A DNA stretch of 64,000 nucleotides from Streptomyces sp. AP-93 (GCF_022808175.1 NZ_JALGBX010000030.1:57274-121273); one strand, 5' to 3'. Shown: positions 1 through 9,080, counted from the stretch's first letter. Made by a program: numbers and translations. Notes: generated by a model from the sequence alone, not told the origin.

Positions 1-366
1 CCCGGCCACGCCCACCACGGCGCCGGTGGTCAGCGCCGTACCGACCGCCACGCCGAAGGCCAGGTCGGCCACGATCGCGGCAGCGGCCGCGACCCCCGTG
101 ACCAGCAACGCCGTCGAGGTGTTCGCCCGCCGGAAGGCCTCGCCGAGCGACTCGTCCCCGGCCGCCGCCTCGTCCAGGGCGCGCGTGTACGCCTCGTACT
201 CGGTGGCCGCGCTCGCCGCGAGCGAGTCCAGCGCCTGCGTGCCGCGCGCCAGCAGCGCCGCCTTGGCCTCCGGAGTGCGGGCCGCCCCGCCGGCTCCCCG
301 CCGGGACTCCTCCTCCACGGCCCGCCCCAGCAGCCGCTCGGCCTCACCGCGATGACTGTCCCGCAT
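1..366 (-). CDS. Partial membrane protein, N-terminal 122 residues, function unknown
   Basis: An open frame runs leftwards from an ATG at 366 off the window edge with no stop, so only the N-terminus is present. The start is chosen over an in-frame ATG at 372 because a GAGGGGG ribosome-binding site lies directly against 372 but six bases before 366. Residues 1-85 are Ala/Glu/Arg-rich and helical. About residues 87-122 are two short hydrophobic Ala/Val/Gly segments that look like a membrane hairpin. I do not recognise the family. Direction and codon pattern support a real gene; opposite-strand frames here are shadows. Confidence 0.6.
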   Translation of the reverse strand, partial: MRDSHRGEAERLLGRAVEEESRRGAGGAARTPEAKAALLARGTQALDSLAASAATEYEAYTRALDEAAAGDESLGEAFRRANTSTALLVTGVAAAAAIVADLAFGVAVGTALTTGAVVGVAG

Positions 367-490
367 CGGCATCCCCCTCAGAGAGCTCCGGCACCGTGCC
401 ACAAGTGTCCGTCGGGACGGTCGCAAGCGCGAGGGAATCTGAGCTAGTTCAGAGGGAGTTGACGCGCAAGCGGTCGCTTATGGTGGCCCG

Positions 491-1264
491 GTGAGCAGAC
501 GGTGGAGAACTCCGGGACTGTGCGCGACGATGACGGCGCTGCTGCTCGCGGCGACCGCCGGCTGTGAACTGCTGCCGAAAGAACCCGTGCCCACACGGGG
601 GTTCTGGCTCCGCTACGAGAAGCCGGTCGCCGCCGACCGCGACGAAGCCCGCTTCCTGAAGCAGTGGATCCTCGCCGACATGATCGTCGGTGGCCTCAAC
701 GACTACGTCGACCTCCCTCACCTGGTCACCGTCGTCGTCCGCTCCTGCCACGGCGAAGGCAGCGGCTACGCCCCGCAGGCCCGGCGCATCGATTTCTGCT
801 ACGACGATCTGGGCAAGCGGCGCGAACTGTTCTCCCGCGCGGAGAGCCCCCTCCACGACGAGGACCTCGCCGACCTCGTGAACGAGATGCTCTACCACGA
901 GGTGGGCCACGCCCTCATCGACGCACTGCACCTCCCGGCGGGCGGGGATCGCGCGGAGGGCGACGCCGCCGACCGCTTCGCCCAGCTGATGCTGAACGGC
1001 AGCAAGGTGGGCGCCGAGGCCCTCCTGATCGCGGCCCGGGCCTACGACCTGTCGGCCGCCTTCGACCCCACCTCCGACCTCACCACAGCCGAGCACGCCC
1101 CGCCGGCAGCCCGCGCGGAATCCCACCGCTGCGCGGTCTACGGCGCCTCCCCGACCCGCCACAAAGCCCTGGCCACCCCGTCCCGCACCGACTGCGCGGC
1201 CACGTGGACCCACACCCGCGACACCTGGACCCACGACCTGGCCCCGCTGCTGCGGCACAGCTGA
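491..1264 (+). CDS. DUF4344-type putative zinc metallopeptidase lipoprotein
   Basis: A 257-residue exported protein with a GTG start. Residues 1-24 form a lipoprotein signal ending in the lipobox ATAGC, so Cys25 is the likely lipidated residue and the protein sits on the outer face of the membrane. The motif HEVGH at 136-140, preceded by a helix and followed by Glu156 in an EGDAADRF segment, matches the HExxH plus downstream acidic ligand plan of DUF4344 metallopeptidases. The substrate is unknown. The stop lies only 10 bp from the stop of the convergent serine hydrolase, leaving almost no room for a terminator. The ribosome site is weak; an in-frame ATG at residue 14 would delete the basic part of the signal and is less likely. 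Confidence 0.75.
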   Translation: MSRRWRTPGLCATMTALLLAATAGCELLPKEPVPTRGFWLRYEKPVAADRDEARFLKQWILADMIVGGLNDYVDLPHLVTVVVRSCHGEGSGYAPQARRIDFCYDDLGKRRELFSRAESPLHDEDLADLVNEMLYHEVGHALIDALHLPAGGDRAEGDAADRFAQLMLNGSKVGAEALLIAARAYDLSAAFDPTSDLTTAEHAPPAARAESHRCAVYGASPTRHKALATPSRTDCAATWTHTRDTWTHDLAPLLRHS

Positions 1265-1274
1265 CAGTGCGTGA

Positions 1275-2465
1275 TCAAGCGGTGCGGCACAGGGCGTGGT
1301 CGATGAGGTTGCGCAGTGCCGCTTCCTGTCGGGCCGCCGCCTTCGGGTCCGCGGAGCGGCTGTGCGCGGAGACGGTGATGGTGCGTCGACCGTCCGTGGT
1401 CGTCGCTGCCCGGATGACATATCCGAAGCCGCTTCCTCCGTGCCCGAGGTAGCCGCCGCCGCAGGACAAGGGTGTGAAGAACAGACCCAAACCGTCCCGG
1501 GTGCCTTCCGGGTGACCGCTGTCCTGCGGCACCGGCACGGCGTTGCGCATGGCGGAGAGTTCGGCGGGCTTCAGCAGTTGTCCACGTGCCAGTGCGGCGA
1601 AGAAGCGGTTGAGGTCGAGGGCCGTGCCGGTCATCGAGCCGTCGGCACCGCTGTCGAAGGGACGGTAGGGGATCGTGGTGTCCACCAACGGGCCGTCCAC
1701 GACGAATTGCTGGTAGTTGGCCGTGTGCGGATACGGAAGGAAGGGCCGCGTGCCCGGGGTGGCGGTCTGCTGCAGGCCGAGCGGGCGCAGAATGCGATCG
1801 TGGACCTGCTGTTCCCAGGTGCGGCCCGTGATCGTCTCGATGATCATTCCGGCCAGCACGTAGTTCGTGTTGGAGTACTCCCAGCGGGTGCCTGCCGGGA
1901 AGGCGGGTTCATGGCGCAGGGCCAGGTCCACCAGCTCTTCGGGCTCGTAGGTACGCCACCGGTTGGCCAAGTAGGTCTGGGTACTGGGGTCGGGGAAGAC
2001 GTCAGAGATGTAATCGGACAGGCCGCTGGTGTGCTGCAGCAGGTGGCGCAGGGTGATGGTCCGGCCGTCGTTTCCAGCGCCGGACACGACCCCGGGCAGC
2101 AGCTCCTCCACCGTCTGGTCGAGGGAGATCCGTTTCTCGCCCACCAGTTGCAGCATGATGGTGGCGACGAACGTCTTGGTGGTACTGCCCAGGGGCAGGT
2201 AGCCGTCCTTCGGAACCGGGCGGCGAGTGACCAGGTCTCCCACCCCGGAGCGGGCCGTGACGGTCCCGCGCGGGGTTTCCAGGCGGACTGCCACCCCGGT
2301 GACCCCGGTGTCCCGCAGTGCGTCGGCGTCACGCTGCACGGACCGAGCCGTGCCGGAGGGCGCCGGTGGCCCTGTGCGTGGCGCGGCCGAAGCCGCAACG
2401 GACGGCAGAGATGACGCAGCCAGCGCCAGCACCGCAGCTGATAACCACAAACGACGAGAGACCAT
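1275..2465 (-). CDS. Secreted serine hydrolase, S12 / class C beta-lactamase fold
   Basis: A 396-residue exported enzyme of the D-alanyl-D-alanine carboxypeptidase/esterase group. The three active-site motifs are present in order: STTK (Ser94, Lys97), YSN (Tyr197-Asn199) and HGG (His342-Gly344). Residues 1-28 form a Sec signal ending ASAA. The frame stays open upstream to 2624, but I start at 2465 because the signal peptide begins exactly there. Likely roles are peptidoglycan D,D-peptidase or esterase on the cell surface; the sequence does not distinguish them. It is convergent with the DUF4344 lipoprotein gene and divergent from the three-gene ATPase operon. Confidence 0.85.
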   Translation of the reverse strand: MVSRRLWLSAAVLALAASSLPSVAASAAPRTGPPAPSGTARSVQRDADALRDTGVTGVAVRLETPRGTVTARSGVGDLVTRRPVPKDGYLPLGSTTKTFVATIMLQLVGEKRISLDQTVEELLPGVVSGAGNDGRTITLRHLLQHTSGLSDYISDVFPDPSTQTYLANRWRTYEPEELVDLALRHEPAFPAGTRWEYSNTNYVLAGMIIETITGRTWEQQVHDRILRPLGLQQTATPGTRPFLPYPHTANYQQFVVDGPLVDTTIPYRPFDSGADGSMTGTALDLNRFFAALARGQLLKPAELSAMRNAVPVPQDSGHPEGTRDGLGLFFTPLSCGGGYLGHGGSGFGYVIRAATTTDGRRTITVSAHSRSADPKAAARQEAALRNLIDHALCRTA

Positions 2466-2790
2466 GACCCGAAGGCTAGGAACAGCAAGGGCCGCCAACC
2501 ATCCGGCAAGCGCCCCGTCCCGAACGGGTGCCAGCCGGATGGACATCACGCCAGGCACCTTCACCACCACTCCCCCCATCTGGTCGTACCGCAGCGCGAG
2601 GCACCCGGGGTCCGTCAGCGGCACCGGATACCGCGGCCTGATGCCCCATCACGCGATGCATGCCGAACCCGGGTACTGAGCTTCCAGCGTCTGCGACCAT
2701 TGCTGCAGCTTTGCGGGTGCGCCGCTGGAGCGGTGTTCACTGAGGTCGGCAGGGCCTCGTCAGACATGGTTCAAGCGAACGGGAGCCCAG
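2466..2790. other. Intergenic region between S12 hydrolase and defence-like operon
   Basis: About 325 bp between divergent genes. It must hold promoters for both directions, but I see no convincing -10/-35 pair, operator or repeat. The S12 frame remains open through much of it (to 2624) without a signal-like start, which I treat as chance read-through in GC-rich DNA. Confidence 0.5.
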
Positions 2791-4053
2791 GTGCCGTTGG
2801 AACGGTTCTCGCTGGAGAACTATCGATGCTTCAAGGAGAGGCAGGAGGTGGAGCTCGGAAAGATCACCGTCGTGCTGGGCCGGAACAACTCCGGCAAGAG
2901 TGCGGTCGTGCGAGCGCTCCCGCTCCTGTCCGTCGGCATCCGCGGCGATTCCCCGTACCCTCTGGACTTGGATCTGATCCAGGGCGTCACTCCTTCGTTC
3001 GCCGATCTGATCCACGGATCGTCACCCCATGGGCGCATTCACATGGGGGCATCGTTCGGTATCGAGGGCGGCAATGTCATCAGTGCCACCGCCGAAGTCC
3101 AGAACATCGCCAACCAGGGAATGCAACTGGTTTCCTCGTTGGAGATCTCCTGCGGGCCAGAGGTCGCGAATCTCTCCTGGGTCCCGGGTGTCGACGCCTA
3201 TTCTCCGGAGAAGCGCACGTATCTTGTCGACGGCCAGGAGCGAAAGGTCGGATTCCGTGGGCTGCTGCCCGATCCGGCTGACTGGCCGGACTCTGTCGGT
3301 GGTGTCCGCGGAGTCACCAAGATAATTCGAGAAGAGTTTGACGAGATCCGGTACCTGGGCCTGTTCAGGAAGAGCCCGGAGCGCTTTTTTCGGTCACCAG
3401 CCAGAGCTTTGGGCAGCGTCGGCTACCGAGGGGAGCGGGCGCTGGGCATACTGGCCGCGGATGAGACTTACGGGCGCGGTCGAATCGGTCGCGAGGTAAA
3501 TGACCTGCTGGCGGGCATCCTGCCCGGGTGGCACCTCGAAGTCACCGATGTCGGATCCGGGATGTACATTCCCAAGTTGCGTTCCCTGCGCGATACCGAT
3601 CTCGTCGTCCACATCGATGACGTGGGCACCGGTGTGGTCCAGTTCCTGCCGATCGTGATCCAGCGGGCCGTGGACCGGGTGGAGCCACCCGCGAAACCTG
3701 TGATCGAAATCGTGGAGGAGCCCGAACTCCACCTCCATCCGTCGGCGCACGCTGCGATCGCCGATCTCTATGTCGACGCTGTGCAGGAGTCGGAGGTGCG
3801 TTTCCTGGTGGAGACGCACAGCGAGAATTTCCTCCTCAGGCTGCGTCGGCGGGTTGCGGAGCAGAAGCTGAGGCCGGAGGACGTGAAGATCTACTTCGTT
3901 GAGCAGGTTGAGGGATCCGCCACCCTGCGAAAGATCGAAGTTGATGCCCTTGGCAACCTCGACTACTGGCCCAGGGGAGTCTTCGCGGAGGACTTCGAGG
4001 AGGTACGCGCTCTCGCGGACGCGCAGGCGAATCGGATCGATGATGCGCATTGA
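2791..4053 (+). CDS. AAA ATPase, DUF3696/COG4938-like (OLD/RecF-type ATPase)
   Basis: A 420-residue ABC-type ATPase with a GTG start. Walker A is GRNNSGKS (30-37) inside the usual N-terminal strand for this family. An ABC-like signature DDVGTGVVQFLPI lies at 277-289, Walker B IEIVEEPELHLHP at 305-317, and a switch-like ETHSEN at 341-346. The C-terminus carries a WPRGVFAEDFEEV segment (393-405) resembling the DUF3696 tail. Such ATPases commonly pair with TOPRIM nucleases in defence systems such as OLD, Gabija and PARIS. Here the next gene is TOPRIM-like and overlaps by 11-14 bp, with a DUF262 gene after it. Third codon positions look more A/T-tolerant than in flanking genes, as expected for a transferred unit (impression, not computed). 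Confidence 0.8.
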   Translation: MPLERFSLENYRCFKERQEVELGKITVVLGRNNSGKSAVVRALPLLSVGIRGDSPYPLDLDLIQGVTPSFADLIHGSSPHGRIHMGASFGIEGGNVISATAEVQNIANQGMQLVSSLEISCGPEVANLSWVPGVDAYSPEKRTYLVDGQERKVGFRGLLPDPADWPDSVGGVRGVTKIIREEFDEIRYLGLFRKSPERFFRSPARALGSVGYRGERALGILAADETYGRGRIGREVNDLLAGILPGWHLEVTDVGSGMYIPKLRSLRDTDLVVHIDDVGTGVVQFLPIVIQRAVDRVEPPAKPVIEIVEEPELHLHPSAHAAIADLYVDAVQESEVRFLVETHSENFLLRLRRRVAEQKLRPEDVKIYFVEQVEGSATLRKIEVDALGNLDYWPRGVFAEDFEEVRALADAQANRIDDAH

Positions 4054-5068
4054 GATTCCGGTCGACCTGCTGAGGGACCGCCAGGGTGACGAGAACGCAG
4101 AGCTCATATTGAAGCTGATCGCGTTCTTCAGGGAGGCGCGGCACGAGTGGGTGATCGCCCCGCATGATGTGGGCGCCGTCCAGGCGTTCTTGCAGCGTCA
4201 CGTCCCGACCCTGGCGCAGGTCTACCTGCTGCTCGCACAGAAGGCGAGCATGGCTCAGGCCTGGGCACCGCATGGTGGGACCGTAGGCGTGGTCAGGATG
4301 GCCGGCGAGACGCTGGCGGGCGACATCCGCGACTTGGAGCGGCCAGCCGTGCTGGTCGTGGAGAACGCGATCTACGACTGGCAGATGATCGAGGCGCTCG
4401 CGCGCCTGCTGGGCTGCGAGGACGTCATCGACGCCAAGGAGGGCAGTCGCCTCGGTGTGTACAACGGAGGCGGCAAAGACGGTGCGACCCGGCACGCTGT
4501 CGACCAGGCTGCGACGTTCTCCAGGACCAAGCGTGTGGTCCTTGTCATCGACAGCGACAGTTTCCATCCCGCGGAACGGACCGGAAATCACGAGAAGGCC
4601 GATGCCGCAGCCCGCGAAGGCGTGAGTTCGCACGTCCTCAGCTTCCGGGAAATGGAGAACTACATTCCCAACCGTGTCCTGGCTCGGCAGCCGAAGAAAA
4701 CGGCCGGAATGTCTCACATGGCCAAGCGCCTTGAGTCCCTCAAGGTCTTATCGCCCGAGCAGCGCGCCCACTTCGACATGAAGCACGGATTCAAGGGCAA
4801 GCCGCATAAGGGCGCTGGCCAGAAGGTGCGGAACTCCGGGATGACGGGGACGACCTATTTCGTCCCACCGCGCCACGGCGATCTGTACGGCGACGTGGCG
4901 GAGCCGGACCTCATCGTCCTCCAAGAGGGATTCGGAACGGACCTGCCGGGCCTGTTCCTGCAAGAGGTGATGCGCGGTGGCGTATCGGAGCGAGACCTGG
5001 ATGGGCTGGGTCCCGACGCGAAGCAGGAGTTGCAATCGATGTTCGAAAAGATTCGGGGCGTGATCTGA
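4043..5068 (+). CDS. TOPRIM/DUF4435-like putative nuclease
   Basis: A 341-residue protein, start ATG 4043 (or 4040), overlapping the ATPase gene. TOPRIM-like signals in order: Glu107 in LVVEN, a glycine loop YNGGGKDG (140-147), a DSD metal motif at 170-172 after the strand RVVLVI, and REMENY (202-207), which resembles the E-x-E-N-Y motif near the end of DUF4435-type TOPRIM domains. The last ~130 residues are unassigned. Inference: the ATPase activates or restrains this nuclease, as AriA does for AriB in PARIS. A TTA leucine codon at 4748-4750 (residue 236) would make translation depend on bldA tRNA. A divergent TOPRIM is my best call; the exact family is uncertain. Confidence 0.6.
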   Translation: MRIEIPVDLLRDRQGDENAELILKLIAFFREARHEWVIAPHDVGAVQAFLQRHVPTLAQVYLLLAQKASMAQAWAPHGGTVGVVRMAGETLAGDIRDLERPAVLVVENAIYDWQMIEALARLLGCEDVIDAKEGSRLGVYNGGGKDGATRHAVDQAATFSRTKRVVLVIDSDSFHPAERTGNHEKADAAAREGVSSHVLSFREMENYIPNRVLARQPKKTAGMSHMAKRLESLKVLSPEQRAHFDMKHGFKGKPHKGAGQKVRNSGMTGTTYFVPPRHGDLYGDVAEPDLIVLQEGFGTDLPGLFLQEVMRGGVSERDLDGLGPDAKQELQSMFEKIRGVI

Positions 5069-5070
5069 GG

Positions 5071-6744
5071 ATGGGAGACGTTGAGGTGGTCAAGGATATC
5101 TCCGTGGTGCCGGAGGTCCACTTCCTGGAGCAGGTGCTGGAGCGGATTTCGCAGGGTGAGCTGCGGGTGCCCAAGTTCCAGCGCCCGTTCCTGTGGCGGC
5201 CTGACCAGATGCTGCAGCTCTTCGACAGCATGGAGCGCGGCTACCCGATGGGAAGCCTGCTCATCTGGGAGACCACCATGCCGCTCGAAAGCCTTGACAC
5301 CATTGGTGGGCGCAGTATCCCGTCGGCACCGGAGGGAGCAAAGGTTGCCTATGTCCTGGACGGCCATCAGCGGCTCTCGACGCTCTTCGGGGTCCTCCAC
5401 CGCTCGGACGATGCCCCGCAGTCCACGCAGCAGGAGGACTGGATGTGGTGGGTGTACCGGCCGCTCGTCCGGCCGGACCATGACGGCGTGCGCTACCGCC
5501 ACTGGAAGAGCGGCGAGACGGTGCCCGGCAGCTTCCTGCCCATGAGGTCCGTGCTGGGGACTCTGGACTTCCTCGAATACGCACGGAAACTGTCCGATGT
5601 CTCTGGTTCCCGCGAGGAGGCCGACCATCTCACCAAGGAGAGCGAACGCATCGCCAAGCGGGTGAAGAACTACAAGGTCTCCGTGGTGCGCATGGAGGGT
5701 GGCACTCTCAAGCAGGCCATTGAGGTCTTCTCCAGGATCAACAGCAGCGGCCAGAAGATGCGTCCCGACCAGATGGTCTCCGCTCTGACCTACGGAACCA
5801 TCGGGTCGGAGACGCTCAGCGACAAGATGGAGGAGATCAGGGGGCGGGTCGCCGCTTCGGGCTTCGGCGAGATCCCGATCATGACGATCTTCCAGACCGT
5901 CCTCGCGCTGTCCGGCGAGGAGGACGTGCAGCGAGACACCTCCTGGGAGACGATGGCCCGCAAGGTTCAGGGCCAGCTCATGACCGCAGTGGAGGACACT
6001 GACCGGATCGTGCAGGAGGTGGTCGAGTTCCTGCGGGACGAGGTCCGGGTTCCCCTGGCCCGCCTGGTTCCCTACAACATCCAGATCATGTTGCTCGCCG
6101 TCTTCTTCCACTTCTCTGACAAGGCGGAAGCGGAGCAGCGAGCCAAACTCCGGAACTGGTTCTGGACCACGTCGCTGGCGGGGACCTTTGCCGGGGCCAC
6201 CACCACCCAAGTCCGGAACTTCATCCGCCAGATGAAAGCCTTCGCCGGAGGAACGAGTGCGCTCGGCTACTCGGGCGAGCGGGCCCGTGCTTTTCCCGAC
6301 CGCTTCGACCTGCGCAGCGCGCGAGTACGCGCCTACCTCCTCTGGGATCTGCAGACGTTCCCGGAGCGGAAGAACCCCGATGGCAGCACCGTCAACGTGC
6401 TGGAGCTGCTGGCGACGGCACACAGCGAGACCTATCGACACATCATCACCCAGAGCGGGGTCCCGGGGGCGTCCAGTCCCGCCAACCGGATCGTCATGAC
6501 GACTCCGCCAGGCGTGTCGATCCGGCAGGCGCTCATCAGGCTTGCGGAGGAGGGGAGGACCGACATCCTGGACTCACACGGAGTCAGTCTCGCGTCCATC
6601 GAGCACCTCAAGGCCGACAGCTACACCGACTTCATCTTTGCGCGCCAACAGGAATTGGCCGCGCGAGAGAGGCAGTTCATCGAGAGCCTGGGCATCGAGT
6701 CAGCCGAAAAGGAGGTCGGGGAGGCCGACATCGACACCGAGTGA
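5071..6744 (+). CDS. DUF262 (GmrS/ParB-like) protein without HNH domain
   Basis: A 557-residue protein starting two bases after the TOPRIM gene stop. N-terminal DUF262 motifs are clear: VPKFQRPFLWRPDQ (33-46), GYPMGSLLIWE (57-67), VLDGHQRLSTL (95-105, the DGQQR-type signature with His for the first Gln) and an FSRINSSGQKM segment near 230. DUF262 domains bind or hydrolyse nucleotides in GmrSD, SspE and BrxU. Those proteins usually add a DUF1524 HNH nuclease, but I see no RF-x-x-EH or HNH signature here; the C-terminal half is helical. If the operon cuts DNA, the TOPRIM protein is the better nuclease candidate. Spacing implies translational coupling. Confidence 0.75.
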   Translation: MGDVEVVKDISVVPEVHFLEQVLERISQGELRVPKFQRPFLWRPDQMLQLFDSMERGYPMGSLLIWETTMPLESLDTIGGRSIPSAPEGAKVAYVLDGHQRLSTLFGVLHRSDDAPQSTQQEDWMWWVYRPLVRPDHDGVRYRHWKSGETVPGSFLPMRSVLGTLDFLEYARKLSDVSGSREEADHLTKESERIAKRVKNYKVSVVRMEGGTLKQAIEVFSRINSSGQKMRPDQMVSALTYGTIGSETLSDKMEEIRGRVAASGFGEIPIMTIFQTVLALSGEEDVQRDTSWETMARKVQGQLMTAVEDTDRIVQEVVEFLRDEVRVPLARLVPYNIQIMLLAVFFHFSDKAEAEQRAKLRNWFWTTSLAGTFAGATTTQVRNFIRQMKAFAGGTSALGYSGERARAFPDRFDLRSARVRAYLLWDLQTFPERKNPDGSTVNVLELLATAHSETYRHIITQSGVPGASSPANRIVMTTPPGVSIRQALIRLAEEGRTDILDSHGVSLASIEHLKADSYTDFIFARQQELAARERQFIESLGIESAEKEVGEADIDTE

Positions 6745-6823
6745 CGGGCGGCGAGTCCAGGCTGGTACAGGCTCGAAGGCGCAGTGCGGCTTTCCCGCCC
6801 TGGGCTTGTCGACCAGCAGCACG

Positions 6824-6898
6824 GCGCGGGATGGCGGACATGCGGATCAGGTTCCGCTTGGCCATGGCCAGGGAGTCGTTGATCCCACGAAGGTGCAC
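6824..6898 (-). pseudogene. Relic of an ABC-2 permease N-terminus
   Basis: On the minus strand about 20 codons read DSLAMAKRNLIRMSAIP, which closely resembles the N-terminal cytosolic segment of DrrB-type ABC-2 permeases (typically DSL-x-x-x-KRNL-x-x-x-x-R-x-PE). After the IP the similarity stops and no membrane helices follow. I read it as a truncated remnant left when the neighbouring three-gene unit or another element arrived. The match is short and from memory. The rest of 6745-7028 shows nothing else I can name. Confidence 0.4.
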
Positions 6899-7028
6899 CC
6901 CATGCCGCCGCCCGGGTCTGGGATCCCCATCTCATGCCAGGCGGCGGCGGATCAGCGCACATCGGCCAAGCGGACGGGGGCGTGCGGGTTCCACGGGGAG
7001 GGCAGGGGTGGTGTGAGAGGCTGGGTGG

Positions 7029-9080
7029 ATGAACCGGTTGGCTGGTGTGACCTCGCCTTATCTGCTTCAGCATGCCGACAATCCCGTCGACTGGTGGCCC
7101 TGGACGCCGGAGGCTTTCGAGGAAGCACGGCGGCGCAACGTGCCCGTTCTGCTGTCGGTCGGTTACTCCGCGTGTCACTGGTGTCATGTCATGGCGCACG
7201 AATCCTTCGAGGACGAGCTGACGGCCGTCTATCTCAACGAGCACTTCGTCAACGTCAAGGTCGACCGTGAAGAGCGTCCCGACATCGACGCCGTCTACAT
7301 GGAAGCCGTGCAGGCCGCCACCGGGCAGGGCGGGTGGCCCATGACCGTGTTCCTCACCCCCGATGCCGAGCCGTTCTACTTCGGGACCTACTTCCCGCCC
7401 GAGCCCCGGCACGGGATGCCCTCCTTCATGCAGGTGCTCGAAGGCGTGCGCACCGCGTGGGTCGGGCGGCCCGAGGATGTGGCGGAGGTCGCGCAGCGGA
7501 TCGTACGGGACCTCGCGGGGCGGCAGCTCGACTACGGGAAGGCCGGCACCCCCGGGCCCGAGGAGCTCGCGCAGGCGTTGCTCGGGCTGGTGCGGGAGTA
7601 CGACTCCACGCGCGGCGGGTTCGGCGGGGCGCCGAAGTTCCCGCCGTCCATGGTGCTGGAGTTCCTGCTGCGCCACCACGCCCGGACCGGGTCCGAGGGG
7701 GCGCTGGAGATGGCGGCCGATACGTGTGAGGCCATGGCGCGGGGCGGGATCTACGACCAGCTCGGGGGCGGGTTCGCGCGGTACTCCGTGGACCGGGAGT
7801 GGGTCGTGCCGCACTTCGAGAAGATGTTGTATGATAATGCGCTGCTTTGTCGGGTTTACGCCCACCTCTGGCGCACCACCGGGGACGATCTCGCGCGTCG
7901 CGTCGCGCTGGAGACCGCCGACTTCATGGTGCGCGAACTGCGCACCCACGAGGGCGGCTTCGCCTCCGCGCTGGATGCCGACAGCGAGGACCCGGAGACC
8001 GGGAAGCACGTGGAGGGGGCCTACTACGCCTGGACTCCCGAGCAACTGCGCGAGGTGCTCGGGGAGGAGGACGGGGGTCTGGCCGCCGCCTGTTTCGGGG
8101 TGACGGAGGAGGGGACCTTCGAGCACGGGATGTCCGTGCTCCAACTGCCGGCGCAGGGGCCCGACATCGGTGACGAGCGGCTCGCCGGTTTCAAGGAGCG
8201 GCTGCTCGCCGCGCGGCAGGCGCGGCCCGCGCCCGGCCGGGACGACAAGATCGTCGCCGCGTGGAACGGGCTGGCCATCGCGGCCCTCGCCGAGTGCGGG
8301 GCCTTCTTCGACCGGCCCGACCTGGTCGAGCGGGCCACGGAGGCCGCCGATCTGCTGGTCAGGGTGCACATGGACGGGATGGCCCGCCTCGCGCGCACGA
8401 GCAAGGACGGGCGCGTCGGGGCCAACGCCGGGGTGCTGGAGGACTACGGGGACGTGGCGGAAGGGTTCCTGGCCCTGGCCGCCGTGACGGGCGAAGGGGT
8501 CTGGCTGGAGTTCGCCGGGTTCCTCGTCGACCTGGTCCTGGACCGGTTCACCGCCGAGGACGGCTCGCTGTACGACACCGCGCACGACGCGGAGCGGCTG
8601 ATCAGGCGGCCGCAGGACCCGACCGACACCGCGGCCCCCTCCGGCTGGACGGCCGCCGCCGGCGCCCTGCTCTCGTACGCCGCGCACACCGGTTCGCAGG
8701 CACACCGTACGGCGGCCGAGCGGGCGCTCGCCGTGGTGCACGCGCTCGGGCCGCGCGCTCCGCGCTTCATCGGGCACGGGCTGGCGGTCGCCGAGGCGCT
8801 GGTCGACGGGCCGCGCGAGGTCGCCGTGGTCGGCCATCCGGAGGATCCGGCGCGGGCCGAGCTGCACCGGGTCGCGTTGCTGGGGACGGCGCCCGGGGCG
8901 GTCGTGGCGACGGGTCTGCCGGAGGCGGCGGACGGGAGTGGCGGGGAGTTCCCCCTTCTGGCCGAGCGCACGCTCATGCACGAGCTCCCGACGGCGTATG
9001 TGTGTCGACATTTCGTCTGCGCGCGGCCTACGACCGATCCGGTCGAGCTGGCGGAGCAGTTGGGGACGGTTCGTCCCTGA
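7029..9080 (+). CDS. DUF255 thioredoxin-fold protein (YyaL/SSP411 family)
   Basis: A 683-residue cytoplasmic protein. Residues 1-165 form the DUF255 thioredoxin-like domain with SPYLLQHADNPVDW near the start, the redox-type motif CHWC (49-52) and TGQGGWPMTVFLTP. The remainder resembles an (alpha/alpha)6 toroid of the kind found in GlcNAc 2-epimerase-like proteins, with motifs HFEKMLYDNA and DAD-SEDPETGKHVEGAYYAWT. Length fits the family (~680). It is widespread in bacteria and animals with no settled function. It stands alone, with an unrelated glycan operon 272 bp downstream. Confidence 0.9.
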   Translation: MNRLAGVTSPYLLQHADNPVDWWPWTPEAFEEARRRNVPVLLSVGYSACHWCHVMAHESFEDELTAVYLNEHFVNVKVDREERPDIDAVYMEAVQAATGQGGWPMTVFLTPDAEPFYFGTYFPPEPRHGMPSFMQVLEGVRTAWVGRPEDVAEVAQRIVRDLAGRQLDYGKAGTPGPEELAQALLGLVREYDSTRGGFGGAPKFPPSMVLEFLLRHHARTGSEGALEMAADTCEAMARGGIYDQLGGGFARYSVDREWVVPHFEKMLYDNALLCRVYAHLWRTTGDDLARRVALETADFMVRELRTHEGGFASALDADSEDPETGKHVEGAYYAWTPEQLREVLGEEDGGLAAACFGVTEEGTFEHGMSVLQLPAQGPDIGDERLAGFKERLLAARQARPAPGRDDKIVAAWNGLAIAALAECGAFFDRPDLVERATEAADLLVRVHMDGMARLARTSKDGRVGANAGVLEDYGDVAEGFLALAAVTGEGVWLEFAGFLVDLVLDRFTAEDGSLYDTAHDAERLIRRPQDPTDTAAPSGWTAAAGALLSYAAHTGSQAHRTAAERALAVVHALGPRAPRFIGHGLAVAEALVDGPREVAVVGHPEDPARAELHRVALLGTAPGAVVATGLPEAADGSGGEFPLLAERTLMHELPTAYVCRHFVCARPTTDPVELAEQLGTVRP

